64,000 nucleotides of DNA from Prosthecobacter debontii (lineage in GTDB: Bacteria > Verrucomicrobiota > Verrucomicrobiia > Verrucomicrobiales > Verrucomicrobiaceae). Where the stretch lies: positions 62,001 through 126,000 of the forward strand of contig NZ_FUYE01000002.1 of the NCBI RefSeq assembly GCF_900167535.1, written 5' to 3'. Below, piece after piece: positions 8,436-18,375 of this stretch (its first letter is position 1; the number at the start of each line of letters is the position of its first letter). The notes below the pieces were generated by a model. It saw only the letters and a program-made list of their open reading frames with translations, did no database searches and had not been told where the DNA came from. A program made the position numbers and the translations under genes.

Positions 8436-9866
8436 ATGCGACCTCTGATTTTACTCGCCCTCAGTCTGCTCTCCATCGCAGCCGCTCAGGCCACCCCGCC
8501 TAACATTATTTTCATCATGGCGGATGATCTGGGTTATACGGATGTCGGCAGCTTTGGCAGTCAGTATTACGAAACACCGAACATCGATAAGCTGGCCAGC
8601 CAAGGCCTGAAGCTGACCAACCATCATCATTGCCAAAACTGCCAGCCCACCCGGGCCGCTCTGATGAGCGGCCAGTATGCTCCACGCACGGGTGTTTACA
8701 CGGTCGGGGACATCGGTCGGTTCGAGTGGCAGACACGACCTCTGCGTCCAGTGGATAACCTCAATTATCTGCCCCTGGAGAAGATCACCATCGCGGACTC
8801 CCTGAAAAAAGCAGGGTATGCCACCGGTATGTTTGGGAAATGGCATCTGGGGCAAAAACCCGAGTATCATCCTTCCAAGCGTGGGTTTGATGAAGCCCTC
8901 GTTTCCGAAGGGAAGCATTTCAACTTCAAGACAGACCCGCTCGTCGAACACCCCAAAGATCAATATTTGGCCGACTTCCTCACGGATAAAGCCCTGGACT
9001 TCATCCAACGCCATAAAGACGGCCCATTCTTTCTCTACCTGCCCCACTTCGGCGTTCACTCGCCACATCACGCCAAGGAAGAGCTGATCGAGAAATTCAA
9101 AAACAAACCGGGCGTGGGTGGCCATAACAACCCTGTCTATGCCGCCATGATCGCCAGCGTGGATGAAAGCGTCGGCCGAGTGATGGCAGAATTGGAGAAG
9201 CAAGGTCTTGCTGACAATACCGTGCTCATCTTCACCAGCGATAACGGCGGTGTCGGTGGTTATGTGCGTGAAGGCATCAAGAAGGCGGGCGACATTACCG
9301 ACAACGCCCCGCTGCGCAGCGGCAAAGGCAGTCTCTATGAAGGCGGCACTCGAGTGCCTTTCATCGTCCGCTGGCCCGGAGTGACCACCGCCGGCGCCAA
9401 GACGGACGTGCCCACCATTCACGTGGATCTGTATCCAACCTTCCTAGCCATTGCGGGAGCCCCCGCACCGGCGGACTACCCGCTCGATGGCGAAAGTCTC
9501 GTCCCCCTCTTTAAAGACAAAGAAGGCAAAGTCAGTCTCAGGCGAGAGGCTATCTTCCAGCATTTCCCAGGTTATCTCGGAGCCGGTGAAAATACTTGGC
9601 GCACCACCCCAGTCGGCCTCATCCAAAAAGGGGCGTGGAAGCTCATGGAATTCTTCGAAGACCACCGTCTAGAGCTCTACAACCTCGACAACGACATCGG
9701 CGAAACGAAAAATTTGTCGGGCGAAATGCCTGACAAAGTGAAGGAACTTCAGCAACAGATGCTGACCTGGCGGGAAAGCGTCGGCGCCAAGATGCCAACA
9801 CCCAATACCCCCACTGAAGCCCCTAAAAAGAAGGGCAAAGGCAAGAAAAAGAAGAAAGCGGAATAA
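8436..9866 (+). CDS. Secreted sulfatase (type I, formylglycine-dependent)
   Basis: The 476-residue protein has a signal peptide (cleavage near residue 18, AAQA) and then the classic sulfatase start PPNIIFIMADDLGYTD, with the paired Asp residues that bind calcium. The CxPxR activation motif is CQPTR with Cys69 as the residue converted to formylglycine, followed by AALMSGQ. FGKWHLG and the later FTSDNGG motif complete the family pattern. The length is normal. The C-terminus is a lysine-rich run. It should hydrolyse sulfate esters, probably on sulfated polysaccharides, in the periplasm or outside. It follows the dioxygenase by 48 nt. No formylglycine-generating enzyme gene is in the window, so it must lie elsewhere. 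Confidence 0.95.
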   Translation: MRPLILLALSLLSIAAAQATPPNIIFIMADDLGYTDVGSFGSQYYETPNIDKLASQGLKLTNHHHCQNCQPTRAALMSGQYAPRTGVYTVGDIGRFEWQTRPLRPVDNLNYLPLEKITIADSLKKAGYATGMFGKWHLGQKPEYHPSKRGFDEALVSEGKHFNFKTDPLVEHPKDQYLADFLTDKALDFIQRHKDGPFFLYLPHFGVHSPHHAKEELIEKFKNKPGVGGHNNPVYAAMIASVDESVGRVMAELEKQGLADNTVLIFTSDNGGVGGYVREGIKKAGDITDNAPLRSGKGSLYEGGTRVPFIVRWPGVTTAGAKTDVPTIHVDLYPTFLAIAGAPAPADYPLDGESLVPLFKDKEGKVSLRREAIFQHFPGYLGAGENTWRTTPVGLIQKGAWKLMEFFEDHRLELYNLDNDIGETKNLSGEMPDKVKELQQQMLTWRESVGAKMPTPNTPTEAPKKKGKGKKKKKAE

Positions 9867-10014
9867 CCTCCCAGTGCTTTGGATTTGAAGCTCATAACAG
9901 CAAGTCCTTCAGGCTTTCTCAAAGCAGCGAGGGGAGCCTCCGCTGATTGAAAAGTTTGACATAGGGCCGGAATGCGTGCCCTTGGTGGCCCCCATTTCGT
10001 AACGTTGTCTCATC

Positions 10015-12636
10015 ATGCCTAAGGCCCTCATTATCGCCGAAAAACCCAGTGTGGCTGCCGATCTCGCCCGAGCTCTGGCCAAAGCCCCGGGAATGACCGC
10101 CTTTAGCAAGGAGAAGGATTATTATGAAAACGAGACCCACATCATCTCCAGTGCTATCGGTCACTTGATCGAGCTTGGAATGCCAGAAGTGAACGGCAAA
10201 AAGATTGGCTGGGGCTGGACTCACCTGCCCATCATGCCGCAGGAGTTCGAGCTTAAACCCATCGAAGACAGCGCAGATCGCTTCAAGCTGTTGAGCAAAC
10301 TCATGAAGCGGAAAGATGTGGATAGCCTCATCAATGCTTGCGATGCCGGGCGTGAAGGGGAGCTCATTTTCCGCTACATTGTCGAGGCCGCCGGGATCAA
10401 GAAACCCGTGCAGCGCCTATGGATGCAATCGATGACGCAGGGGGCCATTCTGGACGCTTTCCAAAAACTGCGCAGCGATGGCGAGATGCGCCCGCTCGCC
10501 GATGCTGCCAAATGCCGCAGTGAATCTGATTGGCTCGTGGGCATCAATGCCACCCGCGCCCTGACTGCGCTGAACTCCCGCAACGGCGGTTTCCGCCTGA
10601 CCCCTGCGGGTCGTGTGCAGACCCCCACGCTCACCATCCTGGCCAAGCGTGAACTGGAAATTCAGTCGTTCGTGCCCCGCACCTATTATGAAGTGCATGG
10701 CCTCTTTGGCGTGCCTGCCGGTGAGTATGAAGGCCGCTGGTTTGACGAGTCCTTTAAGAAGGACGAAACCGACGAGCACAAGAAAGCGGAGCGTCTCTGG
10801 GATCTGGAAAAGGCCCAGGCCATCGTCCAGCGCTGCTTGGGTAAACCTGGCAAAATCGAGCAGATCACCAAGCCGACCAAGCAAATCGCTCCCCTGCTCT
10901 ACGATTTGACCAGCCTCCAGCGTGAAGCCAGCAACCGCTTTGGATTCTCCGCCCGCCGCACCCTGCAAATCGCTCAAGCGCTGTATGAGAAATACAAGGT
11001 CCTGACCTATCCACGAACCGATTCCCGCTTTCTTCCCGAAGATTACCTGGGCACCGTGAAAGGCACCCTTGGCACCTTCGCCAAACAAGATCCGCGGAAA
11101 GGCAGCGCCCTGCCCACCGACCTGAGCACGCATGCTGCCACTGCTCTGGACAAGGGCTGGGTGCGCCCCACCAAGCGTGTCTTTGATACTTCCAAGGTCA
11201 GCGACCACTTTGCCATCATCCCGACCGGCCAGATTCCTCCGAAGGAATTGCCTGAGGCTGAGCAAAAGCTTTTCGACATGGTATCCCGCCGTTTTGTCGC
11301 GGTCTTCTTCCCACCCGCTGAGTTCGAGGTCACCACCCGTATCACGCGCATTGAGAAGGACACCTTTAAAAGCGAGGGCAAGGTGCTTGTCGAATCTGGC
11401 TGGCTGGCCGTTTATGGCAAAAAAGCCGCCGAGGAAGCCGCCTCCGATGGCGAAGGCAAAGGCAAGCTGCTGGTGCAAGCCCGCGACGGCGATGACGCCA
11501 AGACTCTGGATGTCAAAGCTGAGGAGCAGCAGACTCGTCCGCCCGCTCGCTACACGGAAGCCACCCTGCTCTCCACGATGGAAGGTGCAGGCAAATTGGT
11601 CGAAGACGAAGAACTCGCCGAAGCCATGAGCGAACGTGGCCTGGGCACACCCGCCACCCGCGCCGCCATCATCGAAGGTCTCATCTCGGATAAATACATC
11701 GAGCGTGTGGAGCGGAACATCGCCGTGACCACCAAGGGCCTGTCCCTCATCGACCAGATCAGCCAGATCGGAATCGAGGCCTTGAGCAGTCCGGAACTGA
11801 CCGGCCAGTGGGAATACAAGCTGCGCCAGATGGAGCAGAACAAGCTCGACCGCAGCAGTTTCATGCGGGACATCCGCAGCCTCACCAGTCAGGTGGTGGA
11901 AAAAACCAAGGCTTATCAAAAGATCGCCAAGGAGCGTGTCTATCCCGACTTCGAAGCCAAATGCGGCACCTGCGGTCACTTCGGCTTCGAGCAGAAGGAA
12001 GACTTTGTCTCCTGCAAAAACCCGGACTGTAAGGTGCGGGTTTACAAGGTCATCGCTGGCCATGAACTGAGCGATGATGAGCTGCGTCAACTCCTCGAAA
12101 CCCGCTTGCTTCCTCCGATGGAAGGCTTCAGGAATCGCCTTGGGAAAGAGTTCACCGCCGGCCTGGAAATCAAAGAAGACGGCAAAACCGGCTTTGTCTT
12201 TCCTGGAGGCGAAAATGATCCCGACGCTCCACCTCCCTTTGATTTTGCTGCCGCTACACCCATCACCCGCTGCCCGGTGTGTGCGCTGAAAAAGCGGGAC
12301 GGCCAGATTTACAACACCCCTGAGGCTTACGTCTGCAACATTGCCGCCAAGGAACCCAAGGTCTGCAACGCCCGACTACCCAAGGTGCTCTGCAAAAAAG
12401 AGATCAGCGTCGAGAATGCGATCAAATTCTTCAACGAAGGCAAGACCGACGTTGTCGAAGGGATGATCTCTAAAAAGGGCCGACCCTTCAGCGCCTTCCT
12501 CCTGTGCAAGCCGGGTGAAAAACGACTGCTCGGCTGGGAATTCCCTCCGCGAGAAGCCAAACCTAAAGCCCCCCCTGCCGCTAAAAAAGGCCGCTTCGCT
12601 AAAAAAGCCGCCGCTCCTCAAGGTGAGGACTCCTAA
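10015..12636 (+). CDS. topB: DNA topoisomerase III (type IA)
   Basis: The 873-residue protein begins with a Toprim domain ([11 protein letters not shown]; metal-binding [10 protein letters not shown] with Asp110). It then carries the type IA core with the catalytic tyrosine Tyr332 in [12 protein letters not shown]. The [13 protein letters not shown] motif near residue 543 is also typical of the family. C-terminal zinc-ribbon-like repeats follow (CGTCG...CKNPDC near 643-663 and CPVC...[11 protein letters not shown] near 755-785). The tail is rich in Lys/Ala/Pro. It relaxes negative supercoils and decatenates single-strand-linked DNA. It is longer than E. coli TopB (about 650) because of the C-terminal zinc modules. 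A TTGACA hexamer lies at 9956, but I could not pair it with a good -10. Confidence 0.95.
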   Translation: MPKALIIAEKPSVAADLARALAKAPGMTAFSKEKDYYENETHIISSAIGHLIELGMPEVNGKKIGWGWTHLPIMPQEFELKPIEDSADRFKLLSKLMKRKDVDSLINACDAGREGELIFRYIVEAAGIKKPVQRLWMQSMTQGAILDAFQKLRSDGEMRPLADAAKCRSESDWLVGINATRALTALNSRNGGFRLTPAGRVQTPTLTILAKRELEIQSFVPRTYYEVHGLFGVPAGEYEGRWFDESFKKDETDEHKKAERLWDLEKAQAIVQRCLGKPGKIEQITKPTKQIAPLLYDLTSLQREASNRFGFSARRTLQIAQALYEKYKVLTYPRTDSRFLPEDYLGTVKGTLGTFAKQDPRKGSALPTDLSTHAATALDKGWVRPTKRVFDTSKVSDHFAIIPTGQIPPKELPEAEQKLFDMVSRRFVAVFFPPAEFEVTTRITRIEKDTFKSEGKVLVESGWLAVYGKKAAEEAASDGEGKGKLLVQARDGDDAKTLDVKAEEQQTRPPARYTEATLLSTMEGAGKLVEDEELAEAMSERGLGTPATRAAIIEGLISDKYIERVERNIAVTTKGLSLIDQISQIGIEALSSPELTGQWEYKLRQMEQNKLDRSSFMRDIRSLTSQVVEKTKAYQKIAKERVYPDFEAKCGTCGHFGFEQKEDFVSCKNPDCKVRVYKVIAGHELSDDELRQLLETRLLPPMEGFRNRLGKEFTAGLEIKEDGKTGFVFPGGENDPDAPPPFDFAAATPITRCPVCALKKRDGQIYNTPEAYVCNIAAKEPKVCNARLPKVLCKKEISVENAIKFFNEGKTDVVEGMISKKGRPFSAFLLCKPGEKRLLGWEFPPREAKPKAPPAAKKGRFAKKAAAPQGEDS

Positions 12637-12752
12637 TGCCTGCGTAAGGTGGAAGGAAGCCCATTCTTGCAATTTGCATCCTGCGCCAAAGCTCCGCAAA
12701 AGTGTGCCAATTCTGCCGCCTTTGCAGCGCGTGGTTGCTTTTTTGCAAATAA

Positions 12753-13643
12753 GTGTCAAATATCGCACCTCTTTCCTTCCACGTGACTAAGCCCGCCTTC
12801 CAAATAACTCCCGGTTGCATTTTGTTTTTCGGCATACATGCACTCGCTCTCGCTGCTTTCTTCGTAAAGCCTGACCTCACCGCTATCCTCCTCTGTGTGG
12901 GTCTGTTTTTGCTCCGCAAATTCGGTATCACGGGCGGTTATCATCGTTATTTCTCCCATCGCTCCTTCAAGACCTCTCGCTGGTTCCAGTATGTGTTGGC
13001 TTGGCTGGGTGGCATGTCTGCTCAAAAGGGTGCGCTCTGGTGGGCAGCTCATCACCGCCACCATCACCAGCATTCCGACCAGGAAGATGACATCCACTCG
13101 GTGAAGCAGCAGGGCTTCTACTGGGCTCACGTCGGCTGGATTCTCGCCCCTGACTACAATGATTATGACGCCAAGCGCGTGAAAGACCTGACCAAGTTTC
13201 CAGAACTGGTCTTCATCGACAAATACCACTTCATTCCCCCGATGGTGCTGGCCCTGGCTACTTACGTCTTCGGTCTTCTGATGACAGGCACCGCCATGGG
13301 TGGCCTCAGTTATTTCCTCTGGGGCTTCTGCCTCAGCACCGTGATCCTTTATCACACCACCTTCGCTATCAATTCCTTCTGCCACCTGCTGGGCAGCCGC
13401 CGCTACGAAACCGGTGAATCCAGCAAAAATTCCTTCATCCTGGCCATTCTGACTCTGGGCGAAGGCTGGCACAATAATCACCACTATTACCCGCACTGCG
13501 CACGCCAGGGCTTCTTCTGGTGGGAAATCGATCCAACCTACTATGTGATCAAGGTGCTCAAAATGGTGGGCATCGTCCACGAGATCAAGGAGCCGACTCG
13601 TCGGGTGCTGGAAGGCAAGGAAGCTACGGCTGCTCTGGGTTAA
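12753..13643 (+). CDS. Fatty acid (acyl-CoA delta-9 type) desaturase
   Basis: The 296-residue membrane protein contains the three histidine boxes of the fatty acid desaturase family: HRYFSH, HRHHHQH and HNNHH. The GITGGYHR and LTLGEGWHNNHH contexts are typical of the bacterial acyl-CoA or acyl-lipid delta-9 desaturases related to stearoyl-CoA desaturase. Four membrane helices are visible. It introduces a double bond into saturated acyl chains with a di-iron centre and so adjusts membrane fluidity. The reading frame opens with GTG at 12753; a second GTG at 12783 is possible and there is no ATG nearby. A convincing terminator follows the gene. Confidence 0.93.
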   Translation: MSNIAPLSFHVTKPAFQITPGCILFFGIHALALAAFFVKPDLTAILLCVGLFLLRKFGITGGYHRYFSHRSFKTSRWFQYVLAWLGGMSAQKGALWWAAHHRHHHQHSDQEDDIHSVKQQGFYWAHVGWILAPDYNDYDAKRVKDLTKFPELVFIDKYHFIPPMVLALATYVFGLLMTGTAMGGLSYFLWGFCLSTVILYHTTFAINSFCHLLGSRRYETGESSKNSFILAILTLGEGWHNNHHYYPHCARQGFFWWEIDPTYYVIKVLKMVGIVHEIKEPTRRVLEGKEATAALG

Positions 13644-13670
13644 TCCCGAGTTCATCCAACTTTTCACGTG

Positions 13671-13703
13671 AGCGGAGGTCCCCCTAAGGATCTCCGCTTT
13701 TTT
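13671..13703 (+). terminator. Rho-independent terminator of the desaturase gene
   Basis: A 10-bp stem (AGCGGAGGTC at 13671-13680 with GATCTCCGCT at 13689-13698, one G-U pair) closes an 8-nt loop and runs into six Ts at 13698-13703. It lies 28 nt after the desaturase stop codon. Confidence 0.85.
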
Positions 13704-13767
13704 ATGCCTCCGATGACGCGTCTGCTGGACGGATGCCTCGGAGTTGTGGAGACTCAGGCACTCCATC

Positions 13768-15585
13768 ATGCTGACTCTGACACATCCCGCTGCTCTATGG
13801 GCTCTGCTCGGGATTCCTGTCGTATTAGCAATTCATTTCCTTCAGCGCCGCAGCCGACGGGTCACCGTCACCACCCTCTTCCTCCTTCAGCAACTTCAAA
13901 AAGAGTCTGAGCAGGGCAATCGCATCGAGCGCCTGCGCCTTTCCATTCCCCTCTGGCTGCAACTGCTCATGGTGCTGCTTTTCACTTGGCTCCTAGCCGG
14001 GCCTCGGTGGTTAAGACAGGACGCAGTGCACCGCATCGCCATCATCATGGACGATTCCGCCTCCATGCAGGCTTTCCGGGAGGCTGCGATCGAGGGTGTC
14101 CAACGCGTACTCAGCCGGAGTGTGCCTTCGGGCTCGAAAGCCGAGCTCGCTCTCCTCGGCTCGGATGTCCACGAGGCAAACCTCTACTATGGAGGTAGCG
14201 CTCAGGAACTGGTGAAAAGCCTTGCTTCCAGATGGCATCCCACTGCAGGCGTTCACGATTTCACCCTGGCCCTGCGACAGGCTCGAAGCCTAGCGGGGCC
14301 AGAGGGGGCGGTTTTGCTCGTTACCGATCACCCACCCGCAACGCCCCTGCCCTACGCTGCCAAAACCCTCTCCGTAGGGCGACGGATTGAAAACGTCGGC
14401 TGGGCAGGTGTGACGGTGGAAGAAAAAGACGGTCAGTGGTTTTGGCGTGCGCTGGTCCGCAACTATGGCGAGAGCCCTCAGCAGCGACAATGGCACGTGG
14501 AGACCCAAGGGCAAACCACCCCTCCCATGTCATTGGCCTTAGCCCCACGGGAAACGCGAACTTTGAGCGGACCCTTCCCTGGATCGGATGCCACACAGGC
14601 CCTGACCCTCCAGCTCACCCCGGATGCCTTCGGAGTGGATGATCAGCTCCCGCTTGTGCAGCCAAGCCCCAAAAAGCTGAGCGTTCATCTTCCCCGCAGC
14701 CGTGATGAATCTTCCACTCAGCTTGCCGATCTCTTTGGCCGGTTCGCTCATCTGAATGTCTCACCTCTCGTGACAGAAACCGACGTCCGCGTCATGACGT
14801 GGCCGCCTTCCACCGCTTTGGAAAACCATCAGCATGCCTGTGTCTTTGCCTCCCCATCCCGAGCTGACAAGCCCGCCCCTGTGCGCGGTGCGGTCGTCAG
14901 CGAATCTCACCCTCTGGTGGAAGGGCTGAACTGGAACTCCCTGCTGATCCCTGAAGGCATGGTGATGCCGCGAGATCCTCAAGATCAGGTTCTGCTCTGG
15001 CAGGGGGAGCGACCTCTCATCAGCCTGCGGATCACTCCCGTCGGTGCCCGCCAACTTTTCTGCCATTTCGATCTCATCGGCAGTAACGCCCGCAAGCTTC
15101 CAGCCCTGGCGATTTTGCTACACCGCTTTCTCGAGACGATTCGTCAGGATAAACTGGCGGCAGAATCCGCCAATTATGAATTACGTCAGTCCCTCAGCGT
15201 CGCCCATCGCCAGGGAGAGGCGGCTCAGCCTCTGGTGTTAAAAGGCTCAAACGGGCTCCATGAGACCATCCCTCAGACCCAAGCACGCCTGCTCCGCTCC
15301 CCGGCAGTGCCCGGATTTTTTCAAATCTCGCAAGGACCTGACACTTGGCTCACCGCTGCCGCGCACTTTGCCGATAGCCGCGAAGCCGATCTCTCCAAGG
15401 CAGCTCCCTTTGACGAAACACCCCAACTCGAAGCTGAACAGGTAGATGCCCTTCAAGAAGCCGATCCTCATTGGCAATGGTGGACACTGCTCCTCCTGCT
15501 CTGCCTCCTGGGAAGCTGGTGGTGGGGCAAAAGAGTGCTGACATCCAATGCGCCATTCGGTGAGCAATCCTCCCCTGCACCATGA
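13768..15585 (+). CDS. BatA/VWA-domain membrane protein
   Basis: The 605-residue product starts with the aerotolerance-regulator N-terminal domain (two membrane helices at about residues 5-25 and 60-80; PVVLAIHFLQRRSRR is typical). A von Willebrand A-like domain follows, with the MIDAS-type sequence DDSAS (Asp95, Ser97, Ser99). A long periplasmic segment ends in a membrane helix near the C-terminus (residues about 575-595). ATG at 13768 is chosen over a TTG at 13744 because the family begins just before the first helix. It overlaps the next VWA gene by 4 nt (ATGA), so the two are translationally coupled. Such proteins usually sit beside a MoxR ATPase and a DUF58 protein; neither is present here. 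The exact role is unknown. Confidence 0.85.
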   Translation: MLTLTHPAALWALLGIPVVLAIHFLQRRSRRVTVTTLFLLQQLQKESEQGNRIERLRLSIPLWLQLLMVLLFTWLLAGPRWLRQDAVHRIAIIMDDSASMQAFREAAIEGVQRVLSRSVPSGSKAELALLGSDVHEANLYYGGSAQELVKSLASRWHPTAGVHDFTLALRQARSLAGPEGAVLLVTDHPPATPLPYAAKTLSVGRRIENVGWAGVTVEEKDGQWFWRALVRNYGESPQQRQWHVETQGQTTPPMSLALAPRETRTLSGPFPGSDATQALTLQLTPDAFGVDDQLPLVQPSPKKLSVHLPRSRDESSTQLADLFGRFAHLNVSPLVTETDVRVMTWPPSTALENHQHACVFASPSRADKPAPVRGAVVSESHPLVEGLNWNSLLIPEGMVMPRDPQDQVLLWQGERPLISLRITPVGARQLFCHFDLIGSNARKLPALAILLHRFLETIRQDKLAAESANYELRQSLSVAHRQGEAAQPLVLKGSNGLHETIPQTQARLLRSPAVPGFFQISQGPDTWLTAAAHFADSREADLSKAAPFDETPQLEAEQVDALQEADPHWQWWTLLLLLCLLGSWWWGKRVLTSNAPFGEQSSPAP

Positions 15586-18302
15586 TCCTCCTTCACCCAG
15601 AATGGCTCGCCCTTTTTCCTATCCTGCTTCTGGCAGGCTGGGGCTGGCCTCGACTGGGTTTGTTCAAGCCTCTGCGGCTTCTCTTGTTAGGCCTGCTCAC
15701 TTTCAGCCTGGCCCAACCGCAATGGCAAAAGCAGGCGGAGGGTGTGGATTTGTGGCTGTTACTAGACAGCTCCGTTTCTGCCGAGGAACCTATGGCCAAG
15801 GGCTTACCCGAGTGGGAAAAGCTTTTGGAACAGAGCCGTGGTCCTCAAGACCACCTTCACCAGCTTGCTTTTGCGGGGGAGGTGATGAAGCCAGAGGCTG
15901 AGGGAGCAACTCTCTACGATCACCAACGGCAAGCTACCCGCACGGCCCTCGCCATCAACCAAGCGCTCGCTCACGTGCAGAAAGAAAGTGCCGGACGCCC
16001 GGCACGCCTACTCATTTTTACCGATGGTTATGCCACCGAGCCACTCTCTGGCGTGGCGGAAAAACTGATTCAGCAGGGGGTCGAATTGGACATGCACCTA
16101 GCTCGTCAAAACGAGGTCACTGATTATCGTATCGCGGCTCTACGCACCCCGACAAAGGCTCAACTCGGCGAGCCCTTTCTTTTGGAGGTGGAAGTGCGTG
16201 GCAGCCAAGATGGGCGCGTGCCGCTCAAGCTTCTCCGACAGGGCCGCGAGATCACCGCCGCCCAAGTGGATGTGCGTCTCGGCACCGGCATCGCCCGCTT
16301 CACGGACCGCTCAAACATGGCCGGAGTGATCCGCTATGAAGCCGTCATCCAACCTGCGGAAGACGCTCATCTGGGCAATAATCAGCATCAAGCCTTGGTG
16401 GAAATTGCCGGTGGGCCACGGGTGCTCTTGCTCACAGCCTACACAGATGATCCGCTGACTCAGATTCTCCAGCAGCAAGGCTTCACGGTGGACCTCGTCA
16501 CTGACCTCCACCATGCGCAACCCGGACAGCTTACCGGTGCCCGCTGTGTGATCCTCAACAACGTGCCTGCCTTTGAACTGAACAACGACTTCCTCGACGC
16601 CATCGACTTCTACGTCCGTGAGCAAGGCGGCAGTCTTCTCATGGCCGGGGGTCAGAAAAGCTTCGGTGCGGGAGGTTACTTTGAGTCCGCCATCGATTCC
16701 CTCCTTCCCGTCTCCATGGAGTTGAAGCAGGAGCATCGGAAACTCATGGTGGCCATGGGGATCGTGCTGGACCGCAGCGGCTCCATGAGCATGACCGTGC
16801 AGAATGGTTTCTCCAAGATGTCTCTGGCTGACGAAGGTGCAGCCAATGCGGTTCGTTTTCTCGGTCCTCAAGATCTGCTGACCGTCTTCGCCGTAGATAG
16901 CGAGGCGCATGTGATGGTGCCTCTACAGCCAGTCGGCCCCAACCGCGACAAGATGGAGAGCGCCATCCGCCGCATTGAGAGCACAGGCGGAGGCATTTTC
17001 GTCTATGAAGGCCTGAAAGCCGCCTGGGATGAACTCAAGAACGCCGCCGCAGGCCAACGCCACATCATTCTGTTCTCGGATGCCGCAGACTCCGAACACC
17101 CCGGTGACTACAAGAAGCTACTGGCGGAAATCACTACCAATGGCGGCACGGTGAGCGTGATCGCCCTCGGCACGCGACAAGATCCTGATGCACGGCTTTT
17201 GGAAGACATCGCCAAACTCGGCAAAGGACGCATCTTCTTTACAGATCGGGCCGAAGAACTACCCAGCATCTTCAGTCAGGAGACCGTGACCGTCGCCCGC
17301 AGCGCCTTTGTGCAAGACCCCGTCAAAACCAAGGCCATTAGCGGCTGGCTGGAAATCACCAGTCAATCGCTCAATTGGTTAGGCGAAGTGGATGGTTACA
17401 ACCTCAGCTATGCACGAGATTGGGCCAGCCAAGCCCTCATCAGCCAGGATGAATACGCCACCCCACTGGTCGCCTTCGGACAGCGCGGAATCGGCCGAAC
17501 TGCCGCCGTGAGTTTTCCTCTCGGGGGTCCCTTTTCCGAGCGTGTGCGAGCTTGGCCCGCCTACGGTGATTTTTTGCAGACCCTCACCCGCTGGCTTATG
17601 GGGGAATCTTTACCTCCAGGAATAGGGCTCAAGCATCGCCTGCAAGGCACCACGCTCACACTAGATCTCCTGCATGATGAAAGCTGGGAAGCCCCCTTGA
17701 TGGCACGTGCTCCACGCCTCGTTTTGGCTCAAGGGCTCAAGGGCACGCCCCAGGAAATTGCCTGGGAACGCCAATCTCCCGGTCATTACCAGGCCAAAAT
17801 CGATCTGCCGGAAGGCGAGATGGTTCGAGGCGCAGTTCAGCTCAATTCACAGGCCCTTGCCTTCGGTCCCGCCCTTGTCGGAAAAAGCACCGAATGGGCC
17901 TTCGATGAAGCCCGCACCGACGAACTCCGCCAAGTCGTGCAAGCCAGCGGTGGGCGCGAGCTGTTGGAACTCAGCCAAGCGTGGCGCAGTCCAGACACGG
18001 ATCGTTTTGTCGATCTTCGTAACGAGCTGCTCTTGTTCACACTGGGCCTCATGCTGTTCGAGGCTTTCGTCACCCGCACGGGTTGGCGGTTGCCCAAGTT
18101 TTCGCTTCCGGTTCGGAAGACTCGACTGGCATCCGCCAAATCTCCCACTCCGGCCACGGTCCACCAGAAGCGCTTGGCAAAACCCTCTGACCAGCCTTCC
18201 CCGACAGAGGCTTCCAAAAATTCTACCCCACCCATCATTCAGGCCGAACCCCAAGTGGATCGACAAAGCCGCTTTGACCGAGCCAAACGTCGGTCACATT
18301 GA
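15582..18302 (+). CDS. Large VWA-domain membrane protein with a glutamine-amidotransferase-like fold
   Basis: The 906-residue protein has N-terminal membrane helices (about 5-25 and 30-45) and a first VWA-like domain with DSSVS (Asp62, Ser64, Ser66). A class I amidotransferase-like segment (about 275-380) contains VLLLTAYTDDP and GGSLLMAGGQKSFG. A second VWA domain has a perfect MIDAS, DRSGS (Asp397, Ser399, Ser401). A membrane helix lies near residue 820 and a basic, Pro-rich tail follows. This is the architecture of a well-spread PVC/proteobacterial membrane family with no proven function. It probably works with the preceding BatA/VWA protein, since the two genes overlap by ATGA. Its stop is 73 nt before the sigma factor start. 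Confidence 0.85.
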   Translation: MILLHPEWLALFPILLLAGWGWPRLGLFKPLRLLLLGLLTFSLAQPQWQKQAEGVDLWLLLDSSVSAEEPMAKGLPEWEKLLEQSRGPQDHLHQLAFAGEVMKPEAEGATLYDHQRQATRTALAINQALAHVQKESAGRPARLLIFTDGYATEPLSGVAEKLIQQGVELDMHLARQNEVTDYRIAALRTPTKAQLGEPFLLEVEVRGSQDGRVPLKLLRQGREITAAQVDVRLGTGIARFTDRSNMAGVIRYEAVIQPAEDAHLGNNQHQALVEIAGGPRVLLLTAYTDDPLTQILQQQGFTVDLVTDLHHAQPGQLTGARCVILNNVPAFELNNDFLDAIDFYVREQGGSLLMAGGQKSFGAGGYFESAIDSLLPVSMELKQEHRKLMVAMGIVLDRSGSMSMTVQNGFSKMSLADEGAANAVRFLGPQDLLTVFAVDSEAHVMVPLQPVGPNRDKMESAIRRIESTGGGIFVYEGLKAAWDELKNAAAGQRHIILFSDAADSEHPGDYKKLLAEITTNGGTVSVIALGTRQDPDARLLEDIAKLGKGRIFFTDRAEELPSIFSQETVTVARSAFVQDPVKTKAISGWLEITSQSLNWLGEVDGYNLSYARDWASQALISQDEYATPLVAFGQRGIGRTAAVSFPLGGPFSERVRAWPAYGDFLQTLTRWLMGESLPPGIGLKHRLQGTTLTLDLLHDESWEAPLMARAPRLVLAQGLKGTPQEIAWERQSPGHYQAKIDLPEGEMVRGAVQLNSQALAFGPALVGKSTEWAFDEARTDELRQVVQASGGRELLELSQAWRSPDTDRFVDLRNELLLFTLGLMLFEAFVTRTGWRLPKFSLPVRKTRLASAKSPTPATVHQKRLAKPSDQPSPTEASKNSTPPIIQAEPQVDRQSRFDRAKRRSH

Positions 18303-18341
18303 GACCCTGATGCAGAAACCAGAAAAAGTTCGTTAAATCCC

Positions 18342-18372
18342 GGCGGGTTTTGGAAAATACCCATAACCCGCC
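18342..18372 (+). promoter_or_regulatory. Hairpin just before the sigma gene start codon
   Basis: GGCGGGTT at 18342-18349 is the exact reverse complement of AACCCGCC at 18365-18372. The 8-bp stem with a 15-nt loop ends 3 nt before the ATG at 18376, exactly where a ribosome would bind, and there is no Shine-Dalgarno sequence. It could limit translation of the sigma factor or be an operator. It could also be chance. Confidence 0.4.
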
Positions 18373-18375
18373 ATC

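Noticed and set aside
9956-9961. TTGACA upstream of topB as a promoter
   Set aside because: No acceptable -10 hexamer at 16-18 nt spacing.
10417-12090. 557-residue open frame antisense to topB
   Set aside because: Fully inside a clearly coding gene and with no recognisable domain.
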